Origin: an uncultured Bacteroidales bacterium
GTDB lineage: Bacteria > Bacteroidota > Bacteroidia > Bacteroidales > UBA932
Length of the DNA stretch: 64,000 nucleotides
Assembly: GCA_934725575.1 (NCBI GenBank)
Contig: CAKVCK010000008.1
Coordinates: forward strand, 57,984 to 121,983
Direction: 5' to 3'
Shown here in pieces: positions 44,744-53,774 of this stretch; position 1 is the stretch's first letter, and every line of letters begins with the position of its first letter. Under the pieces are notes generated by a model, which did no database searches, had not been told where the DNA came from, and was given only the letters and a program-made list of their open reading frames with translations. A program made the translations under genes and the position numbers.

Positions 44744-46012
44744 TTATTGAGAGACTGTCACTTTCAAAGTATCAATCATTTGCCTGTAGTACCTGAAAGT
44801 AGAATCAAGAGCCGGCATATTCTCCGGTTTGATCGGCTCTGACGGAGGTGAGTCCATCTTCAAAGGGTTGATGGCCGTGCCGTTTTTCCAGACACGGAAA
44901 TCCAGATGCGGACCGGTAGAGAGGCCAGTGGAGCCTACATAGCCGATGACATCACCTTGGCGGACACGCGCTCCGGCCTTGATTCCGGCTCCGTAACGGG
45001 ACAGGTGCATATAGCTGGTCGTGTAAACGGAATTGTGACGGATCTTAACTGTGTTTCCTCCGCCGTTCGTCCATCCGGCGCTCACAACAGTACCGTCGCC
45101 GATTGTCATCACCGGGGTTCCTACAGGTGCGGCGTAATCAACAGCTGTATGTGCTCTCACACGTCCAGTGACAGGATGCTTACGATGGTAGGAGAATCCA
45201 GAACTGATCCTGGTGAACTTCAACGGAGCCTTCAGGAAGGCCTTACGCAGGCTCTCCCCTTTCTCATTCCAATAGAGGTTGCCGTTATCACCTTGATCAA
45301 ACATAATCGCAGGAATCATCTTTTCATCCCTGATGAACTCTGCATAATATATTGTGTCAACGGCTATTATCTCGCCGTCACACTTTCTCTGCTCGTACAG
45401 CACCCTGAAACGGTCTCCCGGCTGAAGACCGAAGAAATCCACCGACCAGGCATAGATCTCCGACAACGGCACGATCAGCTGAGGGGAACTGCCGGCCGCC
45501 AGCATATCATTCCAAAGGGACGACTTGATCGTCACATCCGTGTACTCTCTTGTGCTCTCGACCGGCTTGGACCATTCCCAGACCTCAAAAGGATCAGTCG
45601 TGCGGAACACCACACGGTCAATCTTGTTGCGCTCATAGACGACATATTTCAGCATCGGCCCGACAGCGCTTCCCGTTCCGCTTGTGTCAAACTGGTAATA
45701 TGCCTGGACCTTGTTGCCGGCCCTCATCTTACGGACATCGAAGATCGTGTCGCAGGCAGCGGCCATCTTCATCGCATCGTTCATCGAAAGTCCCAGACGG
45801 CACATCAGCCCGGTGAAGGTCTCACCATTGCGGACAGCATCCTCGGAAAGATCCAAGGAATCCGGCCAGAAGCCCAATGGCGGAAGTGTATCCTTCACTT
45901 CCTCAACAACTTCTGATTCAACGTCCTCGACCTTTCTCTTGCATCCCGGAGAAAGAACCGCGAGAGAAAGGACTAAAAAAACAAAAAGAATAGAAAAATA
46001 TTTTTTTCGCAT
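44744..46012 (-). CDS. M23 family peptidase, lipoprotein
   Basis: A 422-residue lipoprotein from ATG 46012, lipobox SPGC at residues ~21-24. A LysM-like or OapA-like segment precedes the C-terminal LytM/M23 zinc metallopeptidase domain, with HTAVDYAAPVGTPV (H..D) and TSTGLSTGPHLDFRV (HxH type). M23 enzymes cut peptide bridges of peptidoglycan and help cell division or shape. The coding start is supported by the signal peptide; the frame extends to 46072 without a better start. A TAAATTTG box lies 5 bases before the ATG. The GH3 gene follows on the same strand. Confidence 0.9.
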   Translation of the reverse strand: MRKKYFSILFVFLVLSLAVLSPGCKRKVEDVESEVVEEVKDTLPPLGFWPDSLDLSEDAVRNGETFTGLMCRLGLSMNDAMKMAAACDTIFDVRKMRAGNKVQAYYQFDTSGTGSAVGPMLKYVVYERNKIDRVVFRTTDPFEVWEWSKPVESTREYTDVTIKSSLWNDMLAAGSSPQLIVPLSEIYAWSVDFFGLQPGDRFRVLYEQRKCDGEIIAVDTIYYAEFIRDEKMIPAIMFDQGDNGNLYWNEKGESLRKAFLKAPLKFTRISSGFSYHRKHPVTGRVRAHTAVDYAAPVGTPVMTIGDGTVVSAGWTNGGGNTVKIRHNSVYTTSYMHLSRYGAGIKAGARVRQGDVIGYVGSTGLSTGPHLDFRVWKNGTAINPLKMDSPPSEPIKPENMPALDSTFRYYRQMIDTLKVTVSQ

Positions 46013-46017
46013 AATCG

Positions 46018-46025
46018 CAAATTTA
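46018..46025 (-). promoter_or_regulatory. Promoter -7 box directly before the M23 gene
   Basis: The minus strand reads TAAATTTG (TAnnTTTG), with five bases between it and the ATG. If it is used, transcription would begin at or just before the start codon. No -33 element at a standard distance. Confidence 0.4.
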
Positions 46026-46211
46026 AGAAAAACCACCGTAAAGACCCCCGCAAGATTAAAAAAATTGGCCAATTTTGCATTTCAAAAAAAATTGGCCGAC
46101 ATATTGCAAGATTTTGATTTTCGTGAATTTTGTAATGTCGGTTATAGTTAAACCTTAAAAGACAAATGAATTTTTAAGAAATATACATATTTGAACCAAA
46201 CTTTTTTGAAT

Positions 46212-48620
46212 ATGAAGTCTTCCAAGCGGCTGCTTGCAGCCATCATCCTGTCGGCTCTGACGCTGACAACCGCTTTCGACATATCGGCTCAAAACCAGCG
46301 TATGAAAGTCACGGTGAGCGGCCACATCACGGACAAGGCCTCCGGCGAGACCCTGATCGGAGCCGGGGTGCTCACTGAAGGCGCTGGAGCCGCGACAAAC
46401 AACTACGGATTCTACACATTGACAATCCCGCAAGGCAGGCGGGTGACGCTGAGATATTCCTACGTCGGCTACGATGATGCCACCGTCACGCTTGACCTGC
46501 TCCGGGACACTACCATCAACATCGCCTTGAAAGCGAACACTGAACTCAAGGAAGCGGTTGTCTCGGCGCAAAGGGAATCCGGAATAATGGCCACGAAAAT
46601 GAGCGCGATCGAGATTCCTATGAATATGATCAAGAACACCCCGGTGCTCTTCGGCGAGGCCGATGTCCTGAAGACGATCCAGCTGATGCCTGGCGTGCAG
46701 AGCGGCGCCGAGGGCTTTTCGGGAATATATGTGCGCGGAGGCGGGCCGGACGAGAACCTGCTTCTACTGGACGGGATCTCTCTCTACAACGCCGAGCATA
46801 TGCTGGGCCTGTTCTCGATCTTCCAGCCGGAGGCCGTGAAGAAAGTGACGCTTTACAAAGGCTCGTTCCCGGCACGTTACGGAGGAAGGACCTCCAGCAT
46901 CATAGATGTAAGGACAAATGACGGAAACCTTCAAGAGACGCACGGTACGATCGGAGTAGGAGTCCTCAGTGACAAGTTCCATCTCGAAGGACCGATCTTC
47001 AAAGGAAAGACGGCATATTCGATCAGCGCGAGAGGAATGCACACATTCCTTTTCGACGGTATATTCAGAGCCACTAACATTCCTGCCAACTACTATTTCT
47101 TTGACTTCAACGGCAAGGTGACCCATAAATTCAGCGACAAGGACAGGCTGTTCCTCAACGCCTATTATGGACGCGACATATTCTACTACAAAGACAATGA
47201 AGGCGATGTCATCATCGACGGGATCGAGAACAAAACCGAGTTCGACGACAAAACCTACATCAGATGGGGAAACCTGCTTACATCCGTAAGGTGGAACCAT
47301 GTCTTCAACGGGAGACTTTTTTCCAACGCCACAGTAGCGTTCACAGACTACAAGATGAGAATGGGCTACAACTCGACGGAGAAAAACGAGGACTCAAAGA
47401 GCCTCTACAAGTTCGATTACGGCTCCGGCATCAAGGACCTTACGGCCAAAATCGACTTCGACTACACCCCGACACCCCGGCACCTCATCAAATTCGGCGG
47501 TGAATATGTAACCCACATCTACATCCCGGAGACCTACACTACCGTTGAGAAAGAGAATCACTACGGACAGATGCTGACAGACACGACCTACTCCAACAAC
47601 AAGGAAAAGAACCGTGTCGGCCACGAATTGTCAGCCTACATCGAGGATGACCTCACCATAGGCAAACGGCTGACACTCAACCCGGGTATCCACATCGCGA
47701 TGTTCCACACCGGAGGCAGGATCTATTGGTCTCCTGAACCGAGGATGTCAGCCAAGTTTGATTTCGGTAAAGGGATCAGCGCCAAGGCGGCATATTCAAG
47801 GATGTCGCAGTACGTCCACTTGTTATCCTCATCGAAGATTACTCTCCCGATTGACCTTTGGGTGCCTATCACCAAGAACATCAAGCCGGTGACAGCGGAT
47901 CAATATTCATTGGGCCTCTATTACAACGGCCTTCCGGGTTGGGAGTTTTCCGTCGAGGGCTACTGGAAGGAGATGCACAATGTCCTTGAATATAAGGACG
48001 GTGTCTCCTTCATGGCAAGCTCGCAGTCCTGGGAGGACAATGTCGTGATGGGCGACGGACGGGCGTACGGCGTAGAGGTCTTCATCCAGAAAACGATTGG
48101 AAAGACAACGGGGTGGCTGGGCTACACTCTGGCCAAAAGTGACAGAGTCTTCTCCAACGGATTGATCAACAACGGGGAACGCTATCCGTACCGTTATGAC
48201 CGAAGGCACAACATCTCACTCGTGGTCAACCAAAAGCTCGGAAAGAAGTGGGACCTCAGCGCCGTGTGGACTTTCGCGACCGGAGGCACGACGACCATCC
48301 CTGAAAGAGAAAGCATAGTGATGCTACCTGACGGGACGTTCACCCAGATTGACTATGCTCCGCACCGAAACAACTACAGGTTGCCGCCGAGCCACAGGCT
48401 AAACATCGGAGTCAACTACCACAAGAAAAAGAGGCGTGGTGAAAGCATCTGGAACTTCGGAGTCTATAACGCCTACAACAGGTTGAATCCGAATTTTGTC
48501 TATTACAAGGCCGACACGAAAGGTGATTCAAAATCAAGCCTCTACACAAGGAAGGCGAAACTCAAGTCTGTCACGATCCTGCCTATAATCCCGTCATTCA
48601 GCTACACTTATAATTTCTAA
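46212..48620 (+). CDS. TonB-dependent outer-membrane receptor with CarboxypepD_reg-like plug extension
   Basis: An 802-residue outer-membrane receptor from ATG 46212 with signal peptide MKSSKRLLAAIILSALTLTTAFDISAQ. It then has a CarboxypepD_reg-like domain (VSGHITDKASGETLIGAGVLTE, residues ~37-120), a plug with MPGVQSGAEGFSGIYVRGGGPDENLLLLDGI, and a beta-barrel ending in IIPSFSYTYNF. It imports a ligand across the outer membrane using TonB energy. The gene behind it encodes a DUF4249 lipoprotein instead of a SusD protein, so the cargo is probably not a SusCD-type glycan. No TonB or ExbBD gene is nearby. Confidence 0.92.
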   Translation: MKSSKRLLAAIILSALTLTTAFDISAQNQRMKVTVSGHITDKASGETLIGAGVLTEGAGAATNNYGFYTLTIPQGRRVTLRYSYVGYDDATVTLDLLRDTTINIALKANTELKEAVVSAQRESGIMATKMSAIEIPMNMIKNTPVLFGEADVLKTIQLMPGVQSGAEGFSGIYVRGGGPDENLLLLDGISLYNAEHMLGLFSIFQPEAVKKVTLYKGSFPARYGGRTSSIIDVRTNDGNLQETHGTIGVGVLSDKFHLEGPIFKGKTAYSISARGMHTFLFDGIFRATNIPANYYFFDFNGKVTHKFSDKDRLFLNAYYGRDIFYYKDNEGDVIIDGIENKTEFDDKTYIRWGNLLTSVRWNHVFNGRLFSNATVAFTDYKMRMGYNSTEKNEDSKSLYKFDYGSGIKDLTAKIDFDYTPTPRHLIKFGGEYVTHIYIPETYTTVEKENHYGQMLTDTTYSNNKEKNRVGHELSAYIEDDLTIGKRLTLNPGIHIAMFHTGGRIYWSPEPRMSAKFDFGKGISAKAAYSRMSQYVHLLSSSKITLPIDLWVPITKNIKPVTADQYSLGLYYNGLPGWEFSVEGYWKEMHNVLEYKDGVSFMASSQSWEDNVVMGDGRAYGVEVFIQKTIGKTTGWLGYTLAKSDRVFSNGLINNGERYPYRYDRRHNISLVVNQKLGKKWDLSAVWTFATGGTTTIPERESIVMLPDGTFTQIDYAPHRNNYRLPPSHRLNIGVNYHKKKRRGESIWNFGVYNAYNRLNPNFVYYKADTKGDSKSSLYTRKAKLKSVTILPIIPSFSYTYNF

Positions 48621-48624
48621 AGAG

Positions 48625-49746
48625 ATGAGAAGACTTATTATATGCACAGCAGCGGCCTCCGTCCTGCTCGGAGCCTGCACGAAGGACATTGATTACAACC
48701 TGAAAGACATCAAGCCACAGCTGATAGTAAACTCGCAGATGACGGTTGGCGACACCTTGCATCTTGTCTATCTGGCGGTAAGCAAGAGTGACCGCATCGA
48801 GAGAATCAAATCAGGTTCGGTCAAGTGCTATGTCAACGGCGTTCTTGTGGCTGACGGAAAACTTGACAACCGTGATGACGACTTGTTCATCAAGGAGGAT
48901 CTGCACATCTACGGCCACTACTATAGAGACGAGCACCATAAAGATGTGTACACGGCAGGACCCAACGCCGCCGGCAAGACCAACCAGACCAGATACTCGT
49001 TCAAGGCCGGTTTCAAGCCAGGTGATGTCGTGAGAATCGAGGCGGAGGCCGATAACGGGGCCTACAAGGCCTATTCGGAAGTGGTTGTTCCAAAGGCTCC
49101 GGAATTCAGCATAACCGACACTCTGCTCCAAAAGAATCAATATGGCGACAATATTTACCGGATCCGTGTCAAAGGCAAGGACATCACCGGTGAGGACAAC
49201 TTCTACCGGATACTGTCCGGACGTTCAGTTATCGACAAAAAGATCAGGTACGCTAGTGAGCGTGAAGAGGCAATGACTTGGGAAGAGACCAAGGACTACA
49301 GTTTCATCCGCCTTGACAAAGGCAACGACCCGATTCTGAACGATGGAGCCCCTGCCGAGGATCTCGACTTGGAAGGAGCTTCGGAGAACACTTTCAGAGT
49401 GTTTTCTGACAGACAGTTCTCCGACGGAACTTTCAACATCGGGTTCAACGTGAACGCCAATGAAATCATCTACGGGCTGCACGGACTCCTGAATTTCAAC
49501 CGTATGGAATCAGAGACAACATTAAGCGTGACAATCCGTGGCATCACAAAGGATGAGTACTACTATCTGAAAGCGCTAAGCATCTACGACTATCTGGACG
49601 GAGACATAACACTGACAGAGCCCGTCTCCTTCCCTGACAATGTCGAGGGCGGAATCGGGCTCGTCAGCATAAGCACGGAAAGCGTAGCCTCAATCAAGTT
49701 CAAAAGGACGTACGACGTACCATCTTCATGGATTTACACTGAGTAA
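48625..49746 (+). CDS. DUF4249 family lipoprotein
   Basis: A 373-residue lipoprotein, signal peptide MRRLIICTAAASVLLGAC with the lipobox LGAC. The N-terminus CTKDIDYNLKDIKPQLIVNSQMTVGDTLHLVYLAVSKS and beta-rich rest are typical of DUF4249. This family is encoded behind TonB receptors in Bacteroidota and probably caps the receptor on the cell surface, as SusD does for SusC. It starts 4 bases after the receptor stop, which shows the pair is co-transcribed. Ligand and structure are not known from sequence. Confidence 0.88.
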   Translation: MRRLIICTAAASVLLGACTKDIDYNLKDIKPQLIVNSQMTVGDTLHLVYLAVSKSDRIERIKSGSVKCYVNGVLVADGKLDNRDDDLFIKEDLHIYGHYYRDEHHKDVYTAGPNAAGKTNQTRYSFKAGFKPGDVVRIEAEADNGAYKAYSEVVVPKAPEFSITDTLLQKNQYGDNIYRIRVKGKDITGEDNFYRILSGRSVIDKKIRYASEREEAMTWEETKDYSFIRLDKGNDPILNDGAPAEDLDLEGASENTFRVFSDRQFSDGTFNIGFNVNANEIIYGLHGLLNFNRMESETTLSVTIRGITKDEYYYLKALSIYDYLDGDITLTEPVSFPDNVEGGIGLVSISTESVASIKFKRTYDVPSSWIYTE

Positions 49747-49767
49747 TCCTTAAATATTCTTTAACGC

Positions 49768-50319
49768 TTACTGAACTTCCTTGATGATTTCCATACCTTT
49801 CCGGATGGCCTCCTCATTCTTAGGGATAAGATGATGGTGGCGCTCCGGCAGGGTCTTCCTCAAGGCGGCCAGCACGCTGTCGATCTTCACGACAGGACGG
49901 ATCTTCAACAGACCTCCAAGCACGATCATGTTGAACGTCTTGATGAGGTTCATCTCCGCCGCGGCGTCCATGGCGTCTATGCGATAGACCTTGATGTCCT
50001 TCCGTGTCGGCGGCTCGGAAATTCCGTAGCCGTCGTAGATGATGATTCCGCCCGGCTTTACCTTAGGCTCGAACTTCTCAAGTGAAGGCTGGTTAAGCAC
50101 AATGGCGATGTCGTAGCTGGAAAGGATCGGCGAGGAGACCGGATCATCGCTGACGATCACTGTCACGTTTGCCGTACCGCCACGCTGCTCCGGACCATAG
50201 GCCGGCATCCAGGTGACCTCCTTTCCTTCCATCAGACCGGCATAAGCCAGAATCTTACCCATCGAGAGGACACCCTGTCCTCCGAATCCTGCAATTATTA
50301 TCTCATCTGTCATAGCCAT
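49768..50319 (-). CDS. 2-oxoacid:ferredoxin oxidoreductase gamma subunit (VorC-type)
   Basis: A 183-residue subunit with the gamma-domain signature EIIIAGFGGQGVLSMGKILAYAG, PAYGPEQRGGTANVTVIVSDD and LGGLLKIRPVVKIDSVLAALR. It helps build the CoA-binding part of the enzyme. It is the last gene of the cluster and starts 6 bases behind the beta subunit gene. Together with the alpha, beta and ferredoxin genes upstream it forms a four-subunit enzyme. 2-Ketoisovalerate is the most likely substrate given the aminotransferase and butyrate kinase genes, but 2-oxoglutarate (KorC) cannot be excluded. Confidence 0.9.
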   Translation of the reverse strand: MAMTDEIIIAGFGGQGVLSMGKILAYAGLMEGKEVTWMPAYGPEQRGGTANVTVIVSDDPVSSPILSSYDIAIVLNQPSLEKFEPKVKPGGIIIYDGYGISEPPTRKDIKVYRIDAMDAAAEMNLIKTFNMIVLGGLLKIRPVVKIDSVLAALRKTLPERHHHLIPKNEEAIRKGMEIIKEVQ

Positions 50320-50325
50320 GTCGAT

Positions 50326-51099
50326 TTAAAGTTCAACGCCTTTGTCCTTGAGGTCACCGAGGTGATAGAAGGCGAACATATTCTCTTCCATCCACTTGTT
50401 GGCCTTCTCAGGACTCATCTTCCAACCGGAGTTGCAGGTGGAGACAACCTCGACGAGATTGGAACCCCTGCCCTGCATTGAATATTCAAACGCCTTTCTG
50501 ATGGCCTTCTTCGTGCGGTTGATGGCGGCCACGGTGTGGACAGCCTGACGCGTCACGTAGCAGGTTCCCTCAAGTGTGGCGGCGATCTCTGTGATCTTCA
50601 GCGGGTAGCCGTGAAGCGACACTTCCCTGCCGTAAGGACAGGTCGCTGTCTTCATGCCCAGAAGGGTCGTCGGAGCCATCTGCCCACCGGTCATTCCGTA
50701 GATGGCGTTGTTTATGAATATGATCGTGATGTTCTCGCCTCTGTTCAGGGCGTGAATCGTCTCGGCGGTTCCGATGCAGGCGAGGTCGCCGTCACCCTGA
50801 TAGGTGAACACCAGCCTGTCCGGCCAGAGACGCTTGGTGGCGCTGGCGAGTGCCGGAGCCCTACCGTGGGCGGCCTCCTCCCAGTCAACATCTATGTACT
50901 TGTAGGCAAAGACGGCGCATCCCACCGGAGAGATGGCGATCGTCTTGTCCGTCATTCCCATCTCCTCGATCACTTCGGAGACTATCTTGTGCACAACTCC
51001 GTGGCTGCAACCAGGGCAGTAATGCATCGGAGTGTCGTTCAGCAAGGTAGGTTTCTTATAGACAACCTGCCCTTTCTCGATTATTTCTTCTCTTGTCAT
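50326..51099 (-). CDS. 2-oxoacid:ferredoxin oxidoreductase beta subunit (TPP-binding, VorA-type)
   Basis: A 257-residue subunit from ATG 51099 (MTREEIIEKGQVVYKKP). It holds the thiamine diphosphate and the proximal 4Fe-4S centre: HYCPGCSHGVVHKI, YQGDGDLACIGTAETIHA and NNAIYGMTGGQMAPTT. It starts 13 bases behind the alpha subunit gene. The frame extends to 51141 but would overlap vorB. It oxidises the 2-oxoacid to acyl-CoA and hands electrons to ferredoxin. Confidence 0.92.
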   Translation of the reverse strand: MTREEIIEKGQVVYKKPTLLNDTPMHYCPGCSHGVVHKIVSEVIEEMGMTDKTIAISPVGCAVFAYKYIDVDWEEAAHGRAPALASATKRLWPDRLVFTYQGDGDLACIGTAETIHALNRGENITIIFINNAIYGMTGGQMAPTTLLGMKTATCPYGREVSLHGYPLKITEIAATLEGTCYVTRQAVHTVAAINRTKKAIRKAFEYSMQGRGSNLVEVVSTCNSGWKMSPEKANKWMEENMFAFYHLGDLKDKGVEL

Positions 51100-51112
51100 T
51101 GTGTCTTCAGAT

Positions 51113-52192
51113 TTAGAACAGACGTTTGATCGCATCCACAACCTCGTCCGGATCAGGAATGATGCCTCCGAGACGTCCGAAATGCTGTACTGGGACCTTG
51201 CCCTCGACAGCGAGACGGATGTCCTCGACCATCTGGCCGGCGTTGATCTCCAGAGACAGGATGCCCTTCACCTTTCCGGCGAGTTTCTGGACTTCCTTCG
51301 TAGGGAAAGGCCAGAGGGTAATCGGACGAAGAAGACCGACCTTGATGCCCTGACTGCGGGCGATCTCGATGCTCTTCTTGGCGATACGGGCAGCGGAGCC
51401 GAACGCCACGATGGCATATTCAGCGTCATCAAGAAGATACTCCTCGAAGCGGACTTCCTTTTCCTCTATCTCCTTGTACTTCTTCTGGATGCGGAGGTTG
51501 ATGACCTCCATTTCCTCGGAACGGAGCTCAAGGGAAGTGATGATGTTCGGCTTTCTTCCGCCGACACGTCCGGTCGTGGCCCAAGGGCATTCCTTGATGA
51601 TCTCCTCCTCGGTGCGGCGAGGCTTGAATGGAGGAAGGACGACCTTTTCCATCATCTGTCCGATGGCACCGTCGGCAAGAATCATCGCAGGATTACGGTA
51701 ACGGAACGCAAGCTCAAAGGACAAGTCCACAAAGTCAGCCATTTCCTGAACGGAAGCAGGGGCGAGGACAATCAGGTGATAATCACCGTGACCGCCTCCC
51801 TTGCAGGCCTGGAAATAGTCCGCCTGGCTCGGTTGGATGGTTCCAAGTCCCGGACCTCCACGCATAACGTCCACGACAAGAGCCGGAAGCTCGGCTCCAG
51901 CCATATAGGACAAACCTTCCTGCATCAAGCTGACACCCGGGCTGGAAGAAGAAGTCATCACCCTCTTTCCAGTGCAGGCTCCGCCATAGACCATATTGAT
52001 CGACGAAACCTCGCTCTCTGCCTGAAGGACAACCATTCCGGTGGTCTCCCAAGGCTTCTCGGCGGCCAGAGTCTCAAGGACTTCTGACTGAGGGGTAATC
52101 GGATAGCCGAAATAGCCGTCACAACCGCAGCGGATGGCCGCGTGGGCAATGGCCTCATTGCCTTTCATCAATGTGATTTCCTGATCTGCCAT
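51113..52192 (-). CDS. vorB: 2-ketoisovalerate ferredoxin oxidoreductase alpha subunit VorB
   Basis: A 359-residue alpha subunit with GCDGYFGYPITPQSEVLETLA, TSSSSPGVSLMQEGLSYMAGAELPALVVDVMRGGPG and the C-terminal IKVGLLRPITLWPFPTKEV. These are typical of VorB/KorA proteins of anaerobes. It is 3 bases behind the ferredoxin gene. The enzyme oxidises 2-ketoisovalerate plus CoA to isobutyryl-CoA, CO2 and reduced ferredoxin, and runs in reverse in some anaerobes. Substrate choice is inferred from the linked aminotransferase and butyrate kinase genes. Confidence 0.9.
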   Translation of the reverse strand: MADQEITLMKGNEAIAHAAIRCGCDGYFGYPITPQSEVLETLAAEKPWETTGMVVLQAESEVSSINMVYGGACTGKRVMTSSSSPGVSLMQEGLSYMAGAELPALVVDVMRGGPGLGTIQPSQADYFQACKGGGHGDYHLIVLAPASVQEMADFVDLSFELAFRYRNPAMILADGAIGQMMEKVVLPPFKPRRTEEEIIKECPWATTGRVGGRKPNIITSLELRSEEMEVINLRIQKKYKEIEEKEVRFEEYLLDDAEYAIVAFGSAARIAKKSIEIARSQGIKVGLLRPITLWPFPTKEVQKLAGKVKGILSLEINAGQMVEDIRLAVEGKVPVQHFGRLGGIIPDPDEVVDAIKRLF

Positions 52193-52195
52193 AGC

Positions 52196-52426
52196 TTAGA
52201 CTGTTTTAAGACGGTAAACGGTTATGCACCCGTCCGGGCAGACAGTGGCGCAGGACGCGCAGCCCGTACAGGTGTCAGCAAGAACCTCGTGGGCGAAATT
52301 GTAGCCCTTACGGTTCACTTCCTTGGTCGTCAGAGCAAGGACATCGAGCGGACAGGCGACAACGCAGAGATTGCAGCCCTTGCATCTCTCGGTGTCGACC
52401 ACGGTCGCTCCTTTCATTTTAGCCAT
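52196..52426 (-). CDS. 4Fe-4S ferredoxin-type subunit (VorD-like)
   Basis: A 76-residue protein with two 4Fe-4S cluster motifs, CKGCNLCVVACP and CTGCASCATVCPDGC, making an 8-iron ferredoxin. In 2-oxoacid oxidoreductases this is the delta subunit, which carries electrons out of the enzyme. It sits between a TPR gene (13 bases) and vorB (3 bases), on the same transcript. Confidence 0.93.
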   Translation of the reverse strand: MAKMKGATVVDTERCKGCNLCVVACPLDVLALTTKEVNRKGYNFAHEVLADTCTGCASCATVCPDGCITVYRLKTV

Positions 52427-52439
52427 AATACCTTGTTGT

Positions 52440-52715
52440 TTATTGATTGTACATATCCTTGTTGTAGAAATCCAGGATCTCGTTCGCTATCGCATAGGCG
52501 TTGGCCGCCGGGCTTTCAGGATTTATCGCCATGGCCTCCAGATAATTGTTGATGGCCTTCTGCCAGTCTCCTTTCTTTCTGTGCGCGTTGCCCAGAAGAT
52601 AGTAGGCACGGTCAGAAGGCTCCGGAGCGGAGGTGATATATTCATCAAGCAGACGGATCGCTTCGTCAGTCCCGCCTTCCACAAGAATCTTTTCTATTGC
52701 CTCTAATCCGACCAT
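52440..52715 (-). CDS. Small TPR-repeat protein in the Vor operon
   Basis: A 91-residue protein of two to three tetratricopeptide-like helix pairs: GTDEAIRLLDEYITSAPEPSDRAYYLLGNAHRKKGDWQKAINNYLEAMAINPESPAANAY. It has no signal peptide, so it is cytoplasmic. TPRs bind protein partners, so it may assist assembly of the oxidoreductase. It lies between ilvE (3 bases) and the ferredoxin gene (13 bases), close enough to be translationally coupled. The specific role is unknown. Confidence 0.85.
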   Translation of the reverse strand: MVGLEAIEKILVEGGTDEAIRLLDEYITSAPEPSDRAYYLLGNAHRKKGDWQKAINNYLEAMAINPESPAANAYAIANEILDFYNKDMYNQ

Positions 52716-52718
52716 CGC

Positions 52719-53762
52719 CTAGTCGATGAACAGACACCAGTTGTGGGTGTCCTCCTCAAGTCCTTTCTGGATGCCGATGATGCGGTTGTAGAGTTTCTCG
52801 CTGACCGCTCCGCACTTGTCTCCGGAAGGGAATCTGTAGCGGCGTGACACGTCCTCACACTCCAAAGCCGGTTTATCATCGACATAGCAGATAGGAGTGA
52901 TGACCACAGCCGTTCCGCAAGAGTTGACCTCATCGAACTCAGCCAGTTCTTCAACCTTTATAGGACGGACCTCGACATCCATTCCCATATCCGCAGCCAC
53001 TGTACGAAGGCTGCTGTTTGTGATGGAAGGAAGCACGCTGCCGGAACGTGGAGTCACGTAAGTGTTACCCTTGATGCCGAAGAAGTTGGACGAACCGAAT
53101 TCCTCGATGGTCGTCTTCGTGGCGGAATCAAGGAACAGAAGCTCACGGTAACCAGTGTTGTGGGCGATGTTATAAGCGTGAAGCGACTGTGCGTAATTGG
53201 CCCCAAGCTTATAGCAACCTGAACCAAATGTAGAGGCACGGTCATAGTTTCTCGAAATGACAGCGCTACCAGGGCTGAGGCTCTTTGCTCCTGAATATGT
53301 CCCCACAGGAGAACACATCACAGCGAACATAACATCACGCGCGGAATGAATGCCCAGCTGCGGGTTGACGCCAAACAGCACAGGACGCAGGTAAAGGGAT
53401 GCTCCGCTCGCCTCATACGGTGGAAGATATTCAATATTCTCCTTCACACACCGCACGCACATATTGATGAACATCTCTTCTGTCGGGTACGGCATGTCGA
53501 GATAAGTCGCGCTGTCCGCCATTCTTTTGGCGTTCTTGTCCGGGCGGAAAAGCCGGATCCTGCCGTCAACCCCACGGAACGCCTTCAATCCCTCGAAGCA
53601 GGAAGGGGCGTAATGGAATATCCCCGCGAAGCTGCTGAGGCAGATGTTGAAGTCCTCCGTCACCGTAGGTGTCTCCCATTTTCCGTCAATGCAGCGGCTG
53701 TACACCAATGCCTTGGTTTGAGTGTAGCTGAATGACAGCTTGCTCCAATCGATATTCTTCAT
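52719..53762 (-). CDS. ilvE: Branched-chain amino acid aminotransferase IlvE
   Basis: A PLP-dependent class IV aminotransferase of 347 residues (ATG 53762; the ATG at 53765 adds one residue). Typical motifs are YAPSCFEGLKAFRGVDGRIRLFRP, SPVGTYSGAKSLSPG, GANYAQSLHAYNIAHNTGYRELLFLDSATKTTIEEFGSSNFFGIKGN, and the catalytic lysine segment (YKLGANY). It converts valine, leucine and isoleucine to their 2-oxoacids, the substrates of the adjacent Vor enzyme. The whole cluster would ferment branched-chain amino acids to branched acids or make them in reverse. Confidence 0.93.
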   Translation of the reverse strand: MKNIDWSKLSFSYTQTKALVYSRCIDGKWETPTVTEDFNICLSSFAGIFHYAPSCFEGLKAFRGVDGRIRLFRPDKNAKRMADSATYLDMPYPTEEMFINMCVRCVKENIEYLPPYEASGASLYLRPVLFGVNPQLGIHSARDVMFAVMCSPVGTYSGAKSLSPGSAVISRNYDRASTFGSGCYKLGANYAQSLHAYNIAHNTGYRELLFLDSATKTTIEEFGSSNFFGIKGNTYVTPRSGSVLPSITNSSLRTVAADMGMDVEVRPIKVEELAEFDEVNSCGTAVVITPICYVDDKPALECEDVSRRYRFPSGDKCGAVSEKLYNRIIGIQKGLEEDTHNWCLFID

Positions 53763-53774
53763 CATTCGTATTAA

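Noticed and set aside
46212..49746. SusCD-type glycan-uptake pair
   Set aside because: The lipoprotein behind the receptor has DUF4249 features, not the TPR-based fold of SusD.
51101..52087. Open frame of 328 codons opposite vorB
   Set aside because: An antisense shadow; vorB on the other strand is a clear oxidoreductase subunit and the frame's product resembles nothing.
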